Below are positions 1 through 13,632 of a stretch of 32,320 nt of DNA, piece after piece. The DNA is taken from contig WBZZ01002771.1 in NCBI GenBank assembly GCA_019918135.1, forward strand, positions 7,501 through 39,820, read 5' to 3'. The stretch's first letter is position 1. Every line of letters starts with the position of its first letter. The notes beneath the pieces were generated by a model. It was not told the origin of the DNA, made no database searches, and saw nothing but the letters and a program-made list of their open reading frames with translations. Source of the DNA: Paulinella micropora (lineage: Eukaryota > Cercozoa > Imbricatea > Euglyphida > Paulinellidae). A program made the position numbers and the translations under genes.

Positions 1-180
1 CCAAGGAAAAATGTAGTACAGTGAACGGGAAACCGGCAAGAGCGAAAGGAAATCCATCCACCTGCATCAGGAATGAAAAACAAACAATAAATTTCCAAAA
101 AGCTAGCAGTCCGACCACACACGAACAAAAAAGCAAACGAAAAAAAAACCAGTCAGTATGCAAAAATGTAATATAGTGAA
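1..180. other. Window edge, no certain gene
   Basis: AT-rich sequence with no long reading frame. On the minus strand an acceptor-like CTGATGCAG precedes GTGGATGGATTTCC near positions 60-70, so this could hold a further exon of the minus-strand gene that begins at 1408. That is a guess from the splice site alone; nothing else supports it. Confidence 0.2.
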
Positions 181-188
181 CTGGAAGC

Positions 189-189
<1 letters not shown>

Positions 190-240
<51 letters not shown>

Positions 241-414
241 AGAAAGAGGAGAGAGAGAGGAGAGAGAGAGACAGAGAGAGAGAGAGGAGAGAGGAGAGAG
301 GAAGAGAGAGAGAGAGAGAGGGGGGGGGGGAAGAGAGAGAGAGAGAGAGGGGGGAGAGAGAGAGGGAGAGAGAGAGAGGGAGAGAGAGAGAGAGGAGGAG
401 AGAGAGAGAGAGAC

Positions 415-466
<52 letters not shown>

Positions 467-484
467 GAGAGAGGGGACAGAGAG

Positions 485-520
<36 letters not shown>

Positions 521-619
521 TAAGCAGCAGAGAAGACAACATTATGTCTTCTCTCTGCGTAGCCTTCCAGTTACTGGTGACAGTTATGAAAGGAGAGAGA
601 GAGAGAGAGAGAGAGACAC

Positions 620-676
<57 letters not shown>

Positions 677-799
677 GAGAGCGAGAGAGAGAGAGGAGAG
701 AGAGAGAGACAGAGAGAGAGGGGAGGAGAGAGAGAGAAAGAGACAGAGACAGAGAGAGAGAGAGAGAGAGGGAGAGAGAAGAGAGAGGAGAAGGAGACA

Positions 800-839
<40 letters not shown>

Positions 840-890
840 GAGAGAGAAGACAGAGAGAGAGAGGAGAGATAGCGAGAGAGAGAGAATAAG
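190..890. repeat. GA-rich microsatellite block
   Basis: About 700 bp of nearly pure GA dinucleotide repeat on the plus strand, with short interruptions of AGACAGAG and G-runs. Open frames here (Arg-Glu on plus, Ser-Leu on minus) are artefacts of the repeat. One non-repetitive island of about 60 bp at roughly 527-590 interrupts it. The block lies inside the inferred 3' intron of the minus-strand gene ending at 1061. Confidence 0.95.
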
Positions 891-989
891 AATAAGCATA
901 AAAATAAAAGTACGATACATTTTCATACCCCCCCCCCCCCAAAAAAAAAAACGATACATAATTTCTTCTCCTGACGATCCCCCCCCCCC

Positions 990-995
990 CCTGTG

Positions 996-1047
<52 letters not shown>
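990..1047. repeat. CT microsatellite
   Basis: About 58 bp of CT repeat just 3' (minus strand) of the exon that ends at 1061, preceded by poly-C tracts near 931 and 980. It belongs to the same intron as the larger GA block and is its opposite-strand counterpart. Confidence 0.9.
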
Positions 1048-1060
1048 TCACTCTTATTAC

Positions 1061-1408
1061 CGGCAAGGCGCTCCATGTTCTTTTTGACTCCACGTAGTCG
1101 ACATAGGCCGCAAAACCTTGAAATGGAGCCACGGTTTTCTCAAAAGTATCGACCACATATTGTGTAATATGCTTTGACACGGCCGTCTGCAACGCTTCTT
1201 CTTCCTCTTCAGCATTATGACGAGTAACGGCCTTTTCCTCCTCCCCATCAGAAATCTCTGCTACAGCACACACACACAAAAAAAAACAAAAAAAAAATGA
1301 TACAAGAATATGCAGTGGTATGGCAAAGAAGGAGAAGCTTGAGAAGGAGAACAAGGCACTGTTACCTTGTTCACCTGATTCAGCAGGAACAGAAGCGTCG
1401 TCCGCCAT
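1061..1408 (-). CDS. Small acidic protein gene, 5' exons only
   Basis: I do not recognise this protein. Exon 1 starts at ATG 1408-1406 (MADDASVPAESGEQ) and ends at a donor at about 1365, or alternatively at GTGAAC a few codons earlier; both leave phase 1. Exon 2 runs from about 1257 to 1061, opens with EISDGEEEK, has a Glu run (NAEEEEEALQ), then the segment VSKHITQYVVDTFEKTVAP and ends at WSALP before GTAATAAG. The phases agree. After that the sequence enters GA repeats and no clear continuation is visible, so the product is partial. The gene is divergent from the TNP2-like gene at 1754, 345 bp away, which fits the second gene (TNPA-like position) of a CACTA-type element. A host gene is equally possible. 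Confidence 0.45.
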
Positions 1409-1753
1409 GACGGTTGATCTGGGGAGGGGGGGGGGGGGGTGGGCTTTTCACTCTTTTTTTGGGTGGGCGCACAACGTATTCCGTAGGGGCCCATTTCCAG
1501 AATGAAGAAATTATTGCGATGCCTGCGGACAGATCCACAATGCTTCGGCCCCCCCCCTACCATTATTTGCTTTTTTTTGTTTTTTTTTGTTGCTTTTTTG
1601 GCCACACAACAGAACCTGATCTCAACGTGTGAGACTGCTATGACCCTCCACCCTGCGTTCTAACTTCGATGATTATAGCGACAAATTTCAGTGCTAAGAA
1701 TCATCGGAATATTCCCAAAATGATTCCTCGTGGTTTTGAGCTTTGATGCGAGG
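1409..1753. promoter_or_regulatory. Divergent intergenic region with G and T tracts
   Basis: The 345 bp between two divergent start codons must hold both promoters if both genes are real. It contains a G-run at about 1424-1438, a C-run near 1550 and T-rich stretches. No convincing TATA box or repeated operator was found. Confidence 0.3.
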
Positions 1754-2678
1754 ATGTCTGAAGAATCATCAGATGATCCAGAGGACCCTGACAGATCTAA
1801 CGGTAGTGCCACAGCGGAAACCTCTTGACCGCATGTCTGAACATCTAGAACATTGCAGGAATACTATGTTTGCATGTGAAGATGATTCCAAGAACAGCAG
1901 TGACAGCTCTGACGGTTCCGAGAACAGCTCGCCATCGGACGGTTCACCCGAACTCTCTAACCATATGCGTCCTTCCAATTAAATAAAATAATTTGACAGA
2001 CAAGTTACCCAAGAACACCAAACACTAGAAGCTCCGTGACTTGTTCCCTCCAGTCTTGAAGGTCCAGAGTGACCTTGTACATTGGAAGAAACTACTCAAA
2101 CTTAAGGAGTGGGGGGGGGGGGGTATGGGCTGTACGGGTATAGGTTCGTTTCTGAATGTAATACTAGCGTAGTACATTTTTGGTTGTTCATATGCAGATG
2201 CTTCCGAGGATGCCTCTGGCGATGCCGACGACAGCTCGGACGGTTTGTCTGAATCTTTTGAGATATTGAGATAAGTGAATGATAAATAACAGGGAGGGGG
2301 GGGGGGGTAGGGGCTATACGGGTATAGGTTCGTTTCTGAATGCAAGACTATCAATATTACGCTCTGCAAGCGTAGTACGTTTTGGTTGTTCATATGCAGA
2401 TGCTTCCGAGCATGCCTGTGGCGATGCTGACGACAGCTCGGACGGTTTGTCTGGAATCTTTTGAGATATTGAGATAAGTGAATGATAAAGAACAGGGGGG
2501 GGGGGGGGGTATGGGCTATACGGGTATAGGTTCGTTTCTGAATGCAAAACTATAACGCTCTGCAAGCGTAGTACGTTTTGACCATATGCAGATGGTTCCG
2601 AGGATTCCTCTAGCGATTCCGACGACAGCTCGGACGGTTCGTCCCGAGTCTTCTCTTTCTCTTTCTCTCTCTCTCTCC

Positions 2679-2722
<44 letters not shown>

Positions 2723-5700
2723 CACTTCTGCTTTTGCGTTACTGCACATAAGCAACTGGTTGTTGACGGACCTGACGATTCGATCGTCCTTCGCGGGTAG
2801 AGGGAAGGGTCACTTACGTCCCTTCACGGGACGTATTACCCATGCCAGGCCCGAGGCCTTAGTCTGATAGCCAGGAATGCTTTGCACTTTACTTTTATGC
2901 ACTGCCTCCTAATATATATCTATATATCTGTCCTGAATGTCATACTATCATACGCTCTGCACATGTTATACGTTTTGGTTGTCTATATGCAGATGGTTCC
3001 GAGGATTCCTTTAGCGATTCCGACGACACCTCGGACGGTTCGTCCCGAATCTTTTGTGAATCAGATAATCAGATAGAGGGTTACAGGCGGGGGGGGGGGG
3101 TATGGGCGATACGGGTATGTGCTATACGGGGATTGATTGATTGCATCTCAAACCAGCAACACAAACCAATTTTTACAAGTGGTCTTTTTGCTGGTTGCCT
3201 GTACTTGGGGTAAATCGGAGCTGCTCCGAAGGATAATATCTTTTACACCGCCGACTCATGGGCAAAGCTCGATAATTTGGGTCGCACATAGCCGGATCGT
3301 TGAATGTATAAGGTGCCCCGTGTTGACCAGGCCTTCCCGAATGGTCAGGATGCCAGTCGCAACCCCATCAAAATCACTTTGTCTGGGTGCTGCCCGTCCA
3401 GTTGGGCAGCACCAACCAAATTGGCGAGAGCTCGAGTCCCCTGGGGGGGGGGGGGGGACATTTTGTTACTATTATAGGTGGGGGGGGGGACGATACCGGT
3501 ATTAGAGGGGGGGGGATGGGCGATATCGTTATGGGGGGGGGGGGTTATGCATGTGGCTGTATCTGGTTTGCAGATGCTGAACTTTATCGCAAGTACAAGA
3601 AGCGGTTCAAGCGAAGACAGTCACGTAAGCGGCGGGCTGCGCAACAGAAAGCGCAAGCAAGGATAGCTACGTTTTTACACGGTCGCGGTAAACCACGTGC
3701 GCAACATGAACCATATCAACGTTTATCAACACTTATTGGCCGCGCTATCACGGAGCACGATGGAGTCTCTGTCGCAGAAGCTTTTGAACTGGTGATGCGA
3801 TGGAAAGAAAAGCACCCTGCGGTGTCGAAGGCAGCGACGGAGAATGTCTGGGACGTTTTGGGTATTCTGCTTTGTCCTACTGGATTGCAGTGGCCAGCGT
3901 TTACGACCCTTGTCGCCGATATCAGATCGGTGTCACAGTGCGATGGCTTCGTCAAGCTGCAAGTTTGCAGAAACCAGTGCAACGAGGGGCTTTTTTGGAG
4001 AGATCGGAGTGACCGCAAGGAATGCACTGACATTTTTTCATCGCAGGTAACGTCTTGTACCTTCAGTAGTTGTTAAGGCGAAGATTAAGGAAGATAAGAT
4101 TGTGACATTCTTAGCTTCCCTAATTTTGACCTATTATCTTCATTTTTTCTTCGCTGATAATGATCTACAATCCTCAGCAGTAATTTTTTCAGGATTCCCA
4201 TACGGGTATGGACCATACCAGTATGGGGATCGGTAATTGTTAAGGCGAAGATTAAGGAAGATAAGATTTTGTCACATTCTTAGCTTCCCTAATTTTGACC
4301 GATTATCTTTCTTTTTTCTTCGCTGATAATGATCTATCCGCAGCAGTAAATTTTTCAGGATTCCCATACGGGTATGGACCATACCGGTATGGGGATCGGT
4401 AGTTGTACTTATTATGGAGCATACCCTCGTATGGGAAATGGATTACATATGATCTTGCAATTGATTTGTACTGATTCTTTCATATGCTTTGCTTTACTGA
4501 TCATCACCGTATGTATGTGGCTTACATTCCTCGCTCATGGGGGGGGGGGGGGGGGGGGGTATGGGCCATACCCGTATAGGGATCCCCATACGGGTATGGG
4601 CTACACCCGTATGAGGATCCCCATACGGGTATGGCCCATACCCGTATGGGGATCCGCGGGTATTGCCCATACCCGTATGGAGATCCCCATACGGGTATGG
4701 ACCATACCCGTACGGGTGTCGTAATTTCTGGAATTAACCACATTTCATATTCACATGTACTTTGTATGTCTGACATGTTGATAGCATTCCGGAATGGCTT
4801 GCGGGACTACGTGCTCATCCCTCGCGAAGTGCATTTCTGAAAGAAGCTAAAGAACGTGATTACAAGAAAGCAAGGGAAATCCAAAGTGAGGTCTATGTCT
4901 CTATAAGAGATAGACCTTTGGATAGCATTGGCGACGCTATTAACTGTCCGCGCTATGAAGATTATCTAAAATTCATACCTCTGGAGGTACTGTGTTTTCA
5001 TTAAATTATTTTTGAATTAACTTAAAATTTTTGTTCCCAATAGGATGTGAAGAAGTGGCTTTCTTTATGTTGGTCATGGGATGCTTCTCCAATTCAAAAA
5101 GGGAAACGAGCAAGGAAGAAATCTCAGACATTATGTACAGGTAGAATCATGGACTTTGAACAAAAAGATCGCAACAACAACTGGAAGACAGAAATTCTAG
5201 ATATCTTGCCATATGGGAAAAAAACTTCAAATGCTTGGCCCTGGTGTGAGGCTACTTTTACTGAGTTAGTAGAGTCATTGGTGTGGGTGTTTTCAATATG
5301 TGCAGATTCTCCTGCTATGTTTGATATCATGTGCCACAAGAATCAGAAAAGTGAATTAGGATGTAATTATTGCTGGCGTAAAGGTAAGAAAATAGAAGGA
5401 GATAAAAAAACGTATAAGTTGGCTTTCTGATGATACAGCGTTCGCGAGAAAAACTTATCTCGATTATGAATTTTACGGAAATGCAGCAGAGATTAGAGGC
5501 GAATCAGTGGAAGGGTTTTCTAAAAAAAGTCCACTTCCTTTATTAGATAGATACGTTATAAGTAGATGTAATGCAGATACTGCTCATAGTTTAGGATACG
5601 GCGTAGTGCTTCGTTTTATTCTTAAGTTGTTTAAAGGTCAGAGAAAAATTGAAATCAAGCCTTTTAAGCCTTGTAAAAATAATCCTAGAACACAAGGTGA

Positions 5701-6907
5701 GATAAAGAAAGAAGAAAAAAGAAAAGAAAAGTATTTGAGAGAAAAAGAAGTAAAGTTAGAATATATGAGAAAGCAAAAGTTGTTTCAGATAGATAGTAAG
5801 TATTGGAAAAGAATGAATGCAAGTTTTTTGAGGTTTTGTTCATTTTCTGGTTATTCTACTACTGCTGTTCCTATGGGCAGCAAAGACAGTACTGGATCAA
5901 GGCTTACAATGCATGAATGCTTGAAGTACGCAGTTAATTGCTACAAAGACGCGAAGGATATAGGTAAAAATGCCAATACCATCTTTCTCTCTCCCCCCCC
6001 CCCTATACCCGTATTGTCCACCCCCCCCCCCCCACCCCCCACTAACCGATACCATACATGTAGCTTGCTAATTATTCATATCACATCATCTATTTATCTT
6101 GAATTTCAACTGTGTCCCCTATTTCCATATCACGTATTTCATATCTTCATATAGCTCATCCCCCCCCCCCCCCCTTTATACGGGTATGGCTGGTACGGGT
6201 ATGGATGTTACTGATACGGGTATGGCACGTACTTATAATGTTAATTTTTGCGTAAGTTTGCTTTTAGTTTTTTTAATTATAATATTATTAATACATATTT
6301 TATAAATCTAAAATGTGTTTCTTTTATTTTTACAGGTTGTTTGGCGGATGGGCCGTATAGAACCTGGGAAGCGCTTGGACAACTATTTGGTGATATTGAT
6401 CCTGACAGCAAGTTTGGGAGCGAAGGTTCAGTTATCATAACAGGAAAGTATGTAGATGACTTGATAGAGAAAGAACGAGAAGTCAGAAAACTAGTACTTG
6501 AGCACTTACCTGAATGTGATCATGCATTTGTTTTTCATCATATGGAACGTATTGTTCAAAATATGAAAGAGATAGGTAGTTGTAGAAATATATGGACTAT
6601 GCCTGGTGAACGTGCTATGGGAGGGCAGGTGCGCAAAATACACAGCAAGTCTAATCCTACTGCAAATCTTGCTGCTGTAGTGTCGAGGAATGCTAATTCA
6701 CGAGCGCAAGCAGGTTTTGTTCAACTTGGTAATGATTTATTAGATAGATTTCAGAACATTTCTGAACTTGAAATACCACTGAAAAAAATTAAAAAATCTT
6801 TAAGTAATATTTATTATTTAATTAATACAATTGATACCGATTACAACTTAGTGGCAAGTAGTACGAATATCATAGTCACTAGTGTAAAACAGTGTTATTT
6901 TCTTTGA
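1754..6907 (+). CDS. CACTA/EnSpm-like TNP2 transposase, multi-exon, frameshifted
   Basis: Inferred exons: 1754-1802, 1882-1914, 2198-2242, 2400-2444, 2592-2636, 2993-3037, 3574-4046, 4785-4986, 5044-5963, 6336-6907 (TGA). The first six are tiny phase-1 exons giving an acidic Asp/Ser N-terminus. Exon 7 has a basic stretch (YRKYKKRFKRRQSRKRR) and then a VCRNQCNEGLFW Cys pattern like the N-terminal zinc motif of TNP2 proteins. Exon 9 carries SWDASPI, CADSPAMFDIMC and GCNYCWRKGKK, matching the TNP2 layout of catalytic-type Asp residues and CxxC. Exon 10 has FHHMERIVQNM and NIWTMPGERAMGG, typical of the DUF4218 region downstream of TNP2. CACTA transposases cut the element at its ends. A frameshift lies in the A7 run at 5404-5410, and the exon 7/8 junction phase does not fit, so this copy may be dead or misassembled. 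The family call rests on motif order. Confidence 0.75.
2101..3045 (+). repeat. Tandem exon-plus-intron duplications
   Basis: Four copies of a 150-200 bp unit, of which the last is separated from the third by a CT repeat and unique sequence. A full unit is a poly-G run, TATGGGCTATACGGGTATAGG-like sequence, TTCGTTTCTGAATG, CGTAGTACGTTTTGGTTG, CATATGCAG and then a 45-bp exon ending GCTCGGACG before GT. Exons lie at 2198, 2400, 2592 and 2993. Each has 15 codons in phase 1-1 (for example DASEDASGDADDSSDG), so copy number can change without changing frame. Confidence 0.85.
2646..2722. repeat. CT microsatellite in an intron
   Basis: About 75 bp of CT repeat directly following the third 45-bp duplicated exon of the TNP2-like gene. 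It is inferred to be intronic. Confidence 0.9.
4071..4402. repeat. 168-bp tandem duplication in an intron
   Basis: Two adjacent copies (4071-4238 and 4239-4402) start at TGTTAAGGCGAAGATTAAGG and end with the motif CATACGGGTATGGACCATAC followed by GGGGATCGGT. They differ by a few substitutions and small gaps. They lie between exons 7 and 8 of the TNP2-like gene. Confidence 0.9.
4538..4715. repeat. Palindromic CATACGGGTATGG array behind poly-G
   Basis: A run of about 20 G is followed by alternating inverted copies of CATACGGGTATGG and CCATACCCGTATG, joined at GGATCC centres and GGGCC spacers. The whole stretch can fold into large hairpins. It lies in the same intron as the 168-bp duplication. 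Confidence 0.9.
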
Positions 6908-7170
6908 TTTCTAAGCTTCCTCACTTGTTTTATGTTTCAAAAACATTATAAATATGTTGAACAAGCTAGTATTAATATTATTTCATGTATACTTCAAGTA
7001 GGCAGTGAGTACGTATTGCGACTACAAGTAATGGTAAGTAGTGTGAATGTCATAGTGACTAGTGTAAAGCAATATCACTTTCTTTAATTTCTAAGCTTCA
7101 TCACTAGTTTTATGATTCAAAAATATTATATTAATATGTTAAACAAGCTACTTCTAATATTATTTATATT
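6842..7170. repeat. 180-bp tandem duplication at the end of the TNP2-like gene
   Basis: Copy 1 (about 6842-7000) covers the last codons, stop and 3' flank of the transposase gene. Copy 2 (about 7022-7172) repeats it at a 180-bp spacing with roughly 85% identity; shared blocks include CACTAGTGTAAA, TTTCTAAGCTTC and AACAAGCTA. It ends where the ATACCCC array begins. Confidence 0.8.
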
Positions 7171-7581
7171 TCATACCTCATACCCCATACCCCATACCCC
7201 ATACCCCATACCACATACCCCATACCCCATACCCCATACCCCATACCTCATACCCCATACACCATACACCATACCCATACCCCATACCACATACCCCATA
7301 CCTCATACCCCATACCCCATACACCATACCCCATACCCCATACCCCATACCCCATACACATACCCCATACCCCATACCTCATATCCCATACCCCATACCC
7401 CATACTCCATACTCCATACCCCATACCCCATACCCCATACCCCATACCCCATACCTCATATCGCATACCCCATACCCCATATATACCCCATACCCCATAC
7501 CCCATACCCCATACCCCATACCCCATACCCCATACCTCATACCTCATACATACCCCATACCCCATACCCCATACCCCATAC
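7171..7581. repeat. (ATACCCC)n array, left piece
   Basis: About 58 head-to-tail copies of a 7-bp unit ATACCCC (minus strand TATGGGG) with sporadic variants such as ATACCTC, ATACACC and ATACTCC. Its His-Thr-Pro-Tyr-Pro-Ile frames are artefacts. The G-rich strand resembles plant-type telomere repeats in length and G-run but not in exact sequence. Element A interrupts the array at 7582. Confidence 0.97.
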
Positions 7582-7746
7582 AACAAGTGATTCGGCCAAA
7601 TGTGGGGGTATCAATTTTTCCGAAATTGTCCTACAGGTGATTTTGCACTTTTTGATTCAGACATTGAAAATGTGTTTTATTTAGTAAAAATAATATTGAA
7701 TAAGCTGAATAACGTATTAAAATGATTTGCCAGTTGTTTTAAAGCT
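7582..7746 (+). repeat. Element A left TIR
   Basis: Begins AACAAGTGATTCGGCCAAAT and matches the reverse complement of 17797-17961. By eye there are a one-base difference in a G-run, one in an A-run and a few substitutions. Similarity ends abruptly after AAAGCT. Confidence 0.95.
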
Positions 7747-8014
7747 TCCTAGTTTGACTTTGTGATATCAATATGAAGCCTCCTACATATGTGAGAAAGG
7801 ATACTTAGTCATTTATTAAATCTTAATATTGGTTTTTCTCATCCGTTTCAATAATGAATTTGATTACTAAATCTGCTTAATTGCATTATTACAAGCTGAA
7901 TATTAAATAATATTCGACAAATCATTAATAACTTTCGACTTGAATTTAGTATCCAGCTGGTGGAGCTCGCCGGGGGGGGGGGGGGGGTGGTAGATTGAAA
8001 TGAGCTACAGTCAC
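7747..8014. other. AT-rich subterminal region of element A
   Basis: About 270 bp between the left TIR and the stop codon of the transposase gene. It has a G-run near 7972-7987 and no reading frame. It presumably carries the 3' end of the minus-strand transcript; no poly(A) signal was assigned. Confidence 0.4.
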
Positions 8015-11179
<3,165 letters not shown>

Positions 11180-11380
11180 GCTAGACGAACATGCCGTAGA
11201 TGTACACTACATTGCAAACGATGTACAAACAACATGGAGAAGTATTAAGGTTTGGTTGACAAATTATATGAAGCTAGGAGAGCCAGTAGGTGATGGGTCT
11301 TTCGTAGATGATAACTGCATTTCAAACGGTTTACAAACAACGCATATAGATGCTTGTTAGACAAAGTGCAGGCAGCTGAC

Positions 11381-11468
11381 CTTGACAGGAACGGGTGAAT
11401 GAATCATCCTCTTCTGCACTGCTCGAAGCGGCGTCACCACTTTCTTCTTCCTCACCTCGATCCTTCAT
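11381..11468 (-). CDS. Acidic linker exon between SET and transposase
   Basis: The minus strand reads DRGEEEESGDAASSSAEEDD then SFTRSCQ, after a TATGAAG acceptor and before GTCAGC. Its phase 0 start fits the end of the SET exon (CAATPQ before GTATGC at 11544), which suggests that SET and transposase form one transcript. Alternatively the ATG just upstream (MKDRGEEEE) starts the transposase gene. The phase of the junction to the next exon at 11179 is not resolved. Confidence 0.4.
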
Positions 11469-11544
11469 AGTAATAGCAATGAATCACCACATACAACACA
11501 CTTTAATTTAGTATTAAGCAACAAGAAAACATTCGAATGCATAC

Positions 11545-12337
11545 CTGAGGAGTGGCTGCACAAACACGAACACGCTTTATTGAGTCATTCTGAGCTTTAA
11601 CTGAAGAGAGACCAGCCGCGAACTCATTCAAAAGCTTGCGTTTTGTATTTATGCTTGAGGAAGTTGAGGGAATTCGTGGAGGATCCGCTCTTACAGCCCT
11701 CGACCCGAAAGATGCTAGAAGCGCGTGTTTTTTTTTCCAAAGACGTTGGTTGTGACCTTGGTGGCAGTGGCTCAAGAAATTCAGGAACGATAAAAAAAAA
11801 TTTATAGTTCCTATCATTCTCAACATAGAAAACAGGGATTTTCTTGTTTGCCTTTGCTGCCTCTCTCATCCAAGAAGGATGTGCCTTGCAAGCCTCGGCT
11901 TTTGGATTTGACTCCAACGTTGAGTAGTTGAGAAGAATTTGCTCACCTCGAGACACACCCTTGGACATTGTCACGACTTGCTCACCCTTCGACACTTTGC
12001 AGTTTGGGCTCTCACTGCAGCCAGGAAAGTGACTACTGTTAATAAGATGCATTGCATTTCTGCTTTCTTGATGAATGGAGTCAATGGATTGCATTCCTAT
12101 TTCAATGCCCTTATATGTTCGCATCCTAAAGTGCTGAGCAAATGGATTATCACTGATGTCCTCTGAAGGCATTTTAGCACCTCCTGGTTGCAGAAGCCCC
12201 AGCTTAAACCCTTTTGGCAAATCGTCATCAGCAAATAATCCACATCTACCTGCCTTGCCGGATCCTGAAAGCCAAGCAATAGACACTGGCGCTCTCCTCG
12301 CAGTCGCGAGGCTCATTTGACGTTGCTCCCACGCCAC
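11545..12337 (-). CDS. SET-domain (lysine methyltransferase-like) protein of element A
   Basis: Starts at ATG 12337-12335 (MAWEQRQMSLATARRAPVSI). SET hallmarks are visible: GRCGLFADDDLPKGFKLG near residues 30-50 matches the N-terminal SET strand (GxGLFA...KG); NAMHLINSSHFPGCSESPNC near residues 95-115 matches NxxxxINHSxxPNC; and SRGEQILLNYS near 130-140 matches the catalytic GEELLxDY. SET domains methylate protein lysines, mostly histones, from S-adenosylmethionine. Here the His of the NHS motif is Ser (INSS), which could weaken activity. The frame shifts in the nine-T run at 11728-11736; the other frame then gives a basic tail (SSINTKRKLLNEFAAG) to the donor at 11544. It lies upstream of the transposase on the same strand and may be fused to it. 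Substrate unknown. Confidence 0.75.
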
Positions 12338-12539
12338 GTGGCAAGAAAAGACTCAAAACAAGCTCCAAACTACACAAAAGATATGATAGTTATTCACATC
12401 TTATATTGTTTTTCTTGCTTCTAAAAGGCAAACAACACCAATGAATCACCGTCATCAATTCGACAAAAACAACTGCAACAACAACGACAGCAACGACAAC
12501 AACGGCAACAACGACAACAACGACAACGTAGGTAGATTT

Positions 12540-12558
12540 GAAGGAAAAAAAAAGTGAG

Positions 12559-12601
<43 letters not shown>

Positions 12602-12786
12602 GAAAGAAAGGGAGAGAGAGAGAAAGAAAGGGAGAGAGAAAAAGAAAGGGAGAGAGAGAGAGGGAGAGAGAGAGGGAGAGAGAGAGAGAAAAGAAAATAT
12701 ACATACGGATATGCATACATAAATACATACATACATACATACATACATACTTGCATACATACATACATATTACATACATACATACA
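12540..12786. repeat. GA microsatellite followed by CATA repeat
   Basis: GA/GAAA-rich repeat at about 12540-12690, then CATA tetranucleotides at about 12703-12786. Both are low-complexity; the overlapping open frames are artefacts. Confidence 0.95.
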
Positions 12787-12794
12787 TGAATGAC

Positions 12795-13391
12795 CATTTA
12801 TTGCAGAAAACAAGAGCATGAAGACAGCCAAAACAATGTTGACATAGAGAAAACGTAGAAAAAATTAAGTTAACAAATTTTCTTCGGTTGATTTTGTTTT
12901 ATATACTTTGACACTGATGTTGTAATTAAGTTTCCCGCTCTTTCTAGTGTGTGGAAGGAGCGGGAAAGCTATTTAGACAAGTATACACGAAGAGAGCGAG
13001 CTGGAAATCATCGGCAAATTTTTGTCGGTACGGAAAATTTAGAAACGAAATATTCGACTTCTTACTATAAAAATACGTCTAAAATATATTTCGAAGCTCT
13101 AAATAAGCAGTCAGTGTCAGTATTTTTAAAGATCTTGCATTTATTGCAGAAAACAAGAACATAAAGACAGCCAAAACATGTTGACATAGAGGAAACGTAG
13201 AAAAAATTAAGTTGACAAATTTTCTTCGGTTGATTTTGTTTTATATACCTTTACACTGATGGTGTAATTAAGTTTCCCGCTCCTTCTAGTGTGTGGAAGG
13301 AGCGGGAAAGCTATTTAGACAAGTATACAAAAAGAGAGCGAGCTGGAAATCATCGGCAAATTTTTGTCGGTACGGAAAATTTAGAAATGAA
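12795..13391. repeat. Direct 255-bp duplication with hairpins
   Basis: Copies at 12795-13049 and 13138-13391 (spacing 343 bp) share CATTTATTGCAGAAAACAAG, GACAGCCAAAACA, the CCCGCTC hairpin, GCTATTTAGACAAGTATAC and CATCGGCAAATTTTTGTCGG. They are roughly 95% identical by eye. The last motif is itself a short inverted repeat (CGGCAAATTTTTGTCGG with a near-symmetrical centre). Confidence 0.9.
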
Positions 13392-13597
13392 AATTCCACC
13401 TCCTGGCTTCTAGTGAATACATTTCCTTACAATAATTTACACATGCACTCAACACACATGTAGACATATTATGCAGCAATAAAAAGCAAAGCAACATGAT
13501 AAAAGAATGAAGTGGAAACAAAAAATCATTTTCCGACTGCAGATTTTTTTTTGTTTGGTATGCCTCTGGTACTTGAGGAAATAAAATATTTCTTTCT

Positions 13598-13632
13598 TTC
13601 CCGCTCCTTCCACAGACAGGAAAGAGCGGGAA
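13598..13632. repeat. Third CCCGCTCC hairpin
   Basis: TTTCCCGCTCCTTCC, a short loop, then GGAAAGAGCGGGAAAG. It is the same stem as in the two 255-bp copies (12934-12964 and 13276-13306) but stands alone, about 210 bp before the start codon of the plus-strand gene. Confidence 0.85.

Noticed and set aside
153..1167. Long Ser-Leu and Arg-Glu reading frames
   Set aside because: They are translations of GA/CT microsatellite with no codon or domain signal.
5386..5420. A 35-nt intron with a GTAAGAAA donor in TNP2 exon 9
   Set aside because: It is shorter than almost all other inferred introns here; slippage in the A7 run explains the frame change more simply.
6870..6900. CACTA terminal repeat (CACTAGTGTAAA)
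   Set aside because: It is part of a 180-bp tandem duplication and has no inverted partner at the other end of the TNP2-like unit in this window.
7171..7581. CRISPR-like array
   Set aside because: The period is 7 bp with no spacers, and the context is eukaryotic.
7112..7684. Repeat protein with HTPYPIP units (also near 27165-27500)
   Set aside because: A 7-bp repeat read in any frame gives a 7-residue repeat; all frames are open, so it is not evidence of coding.
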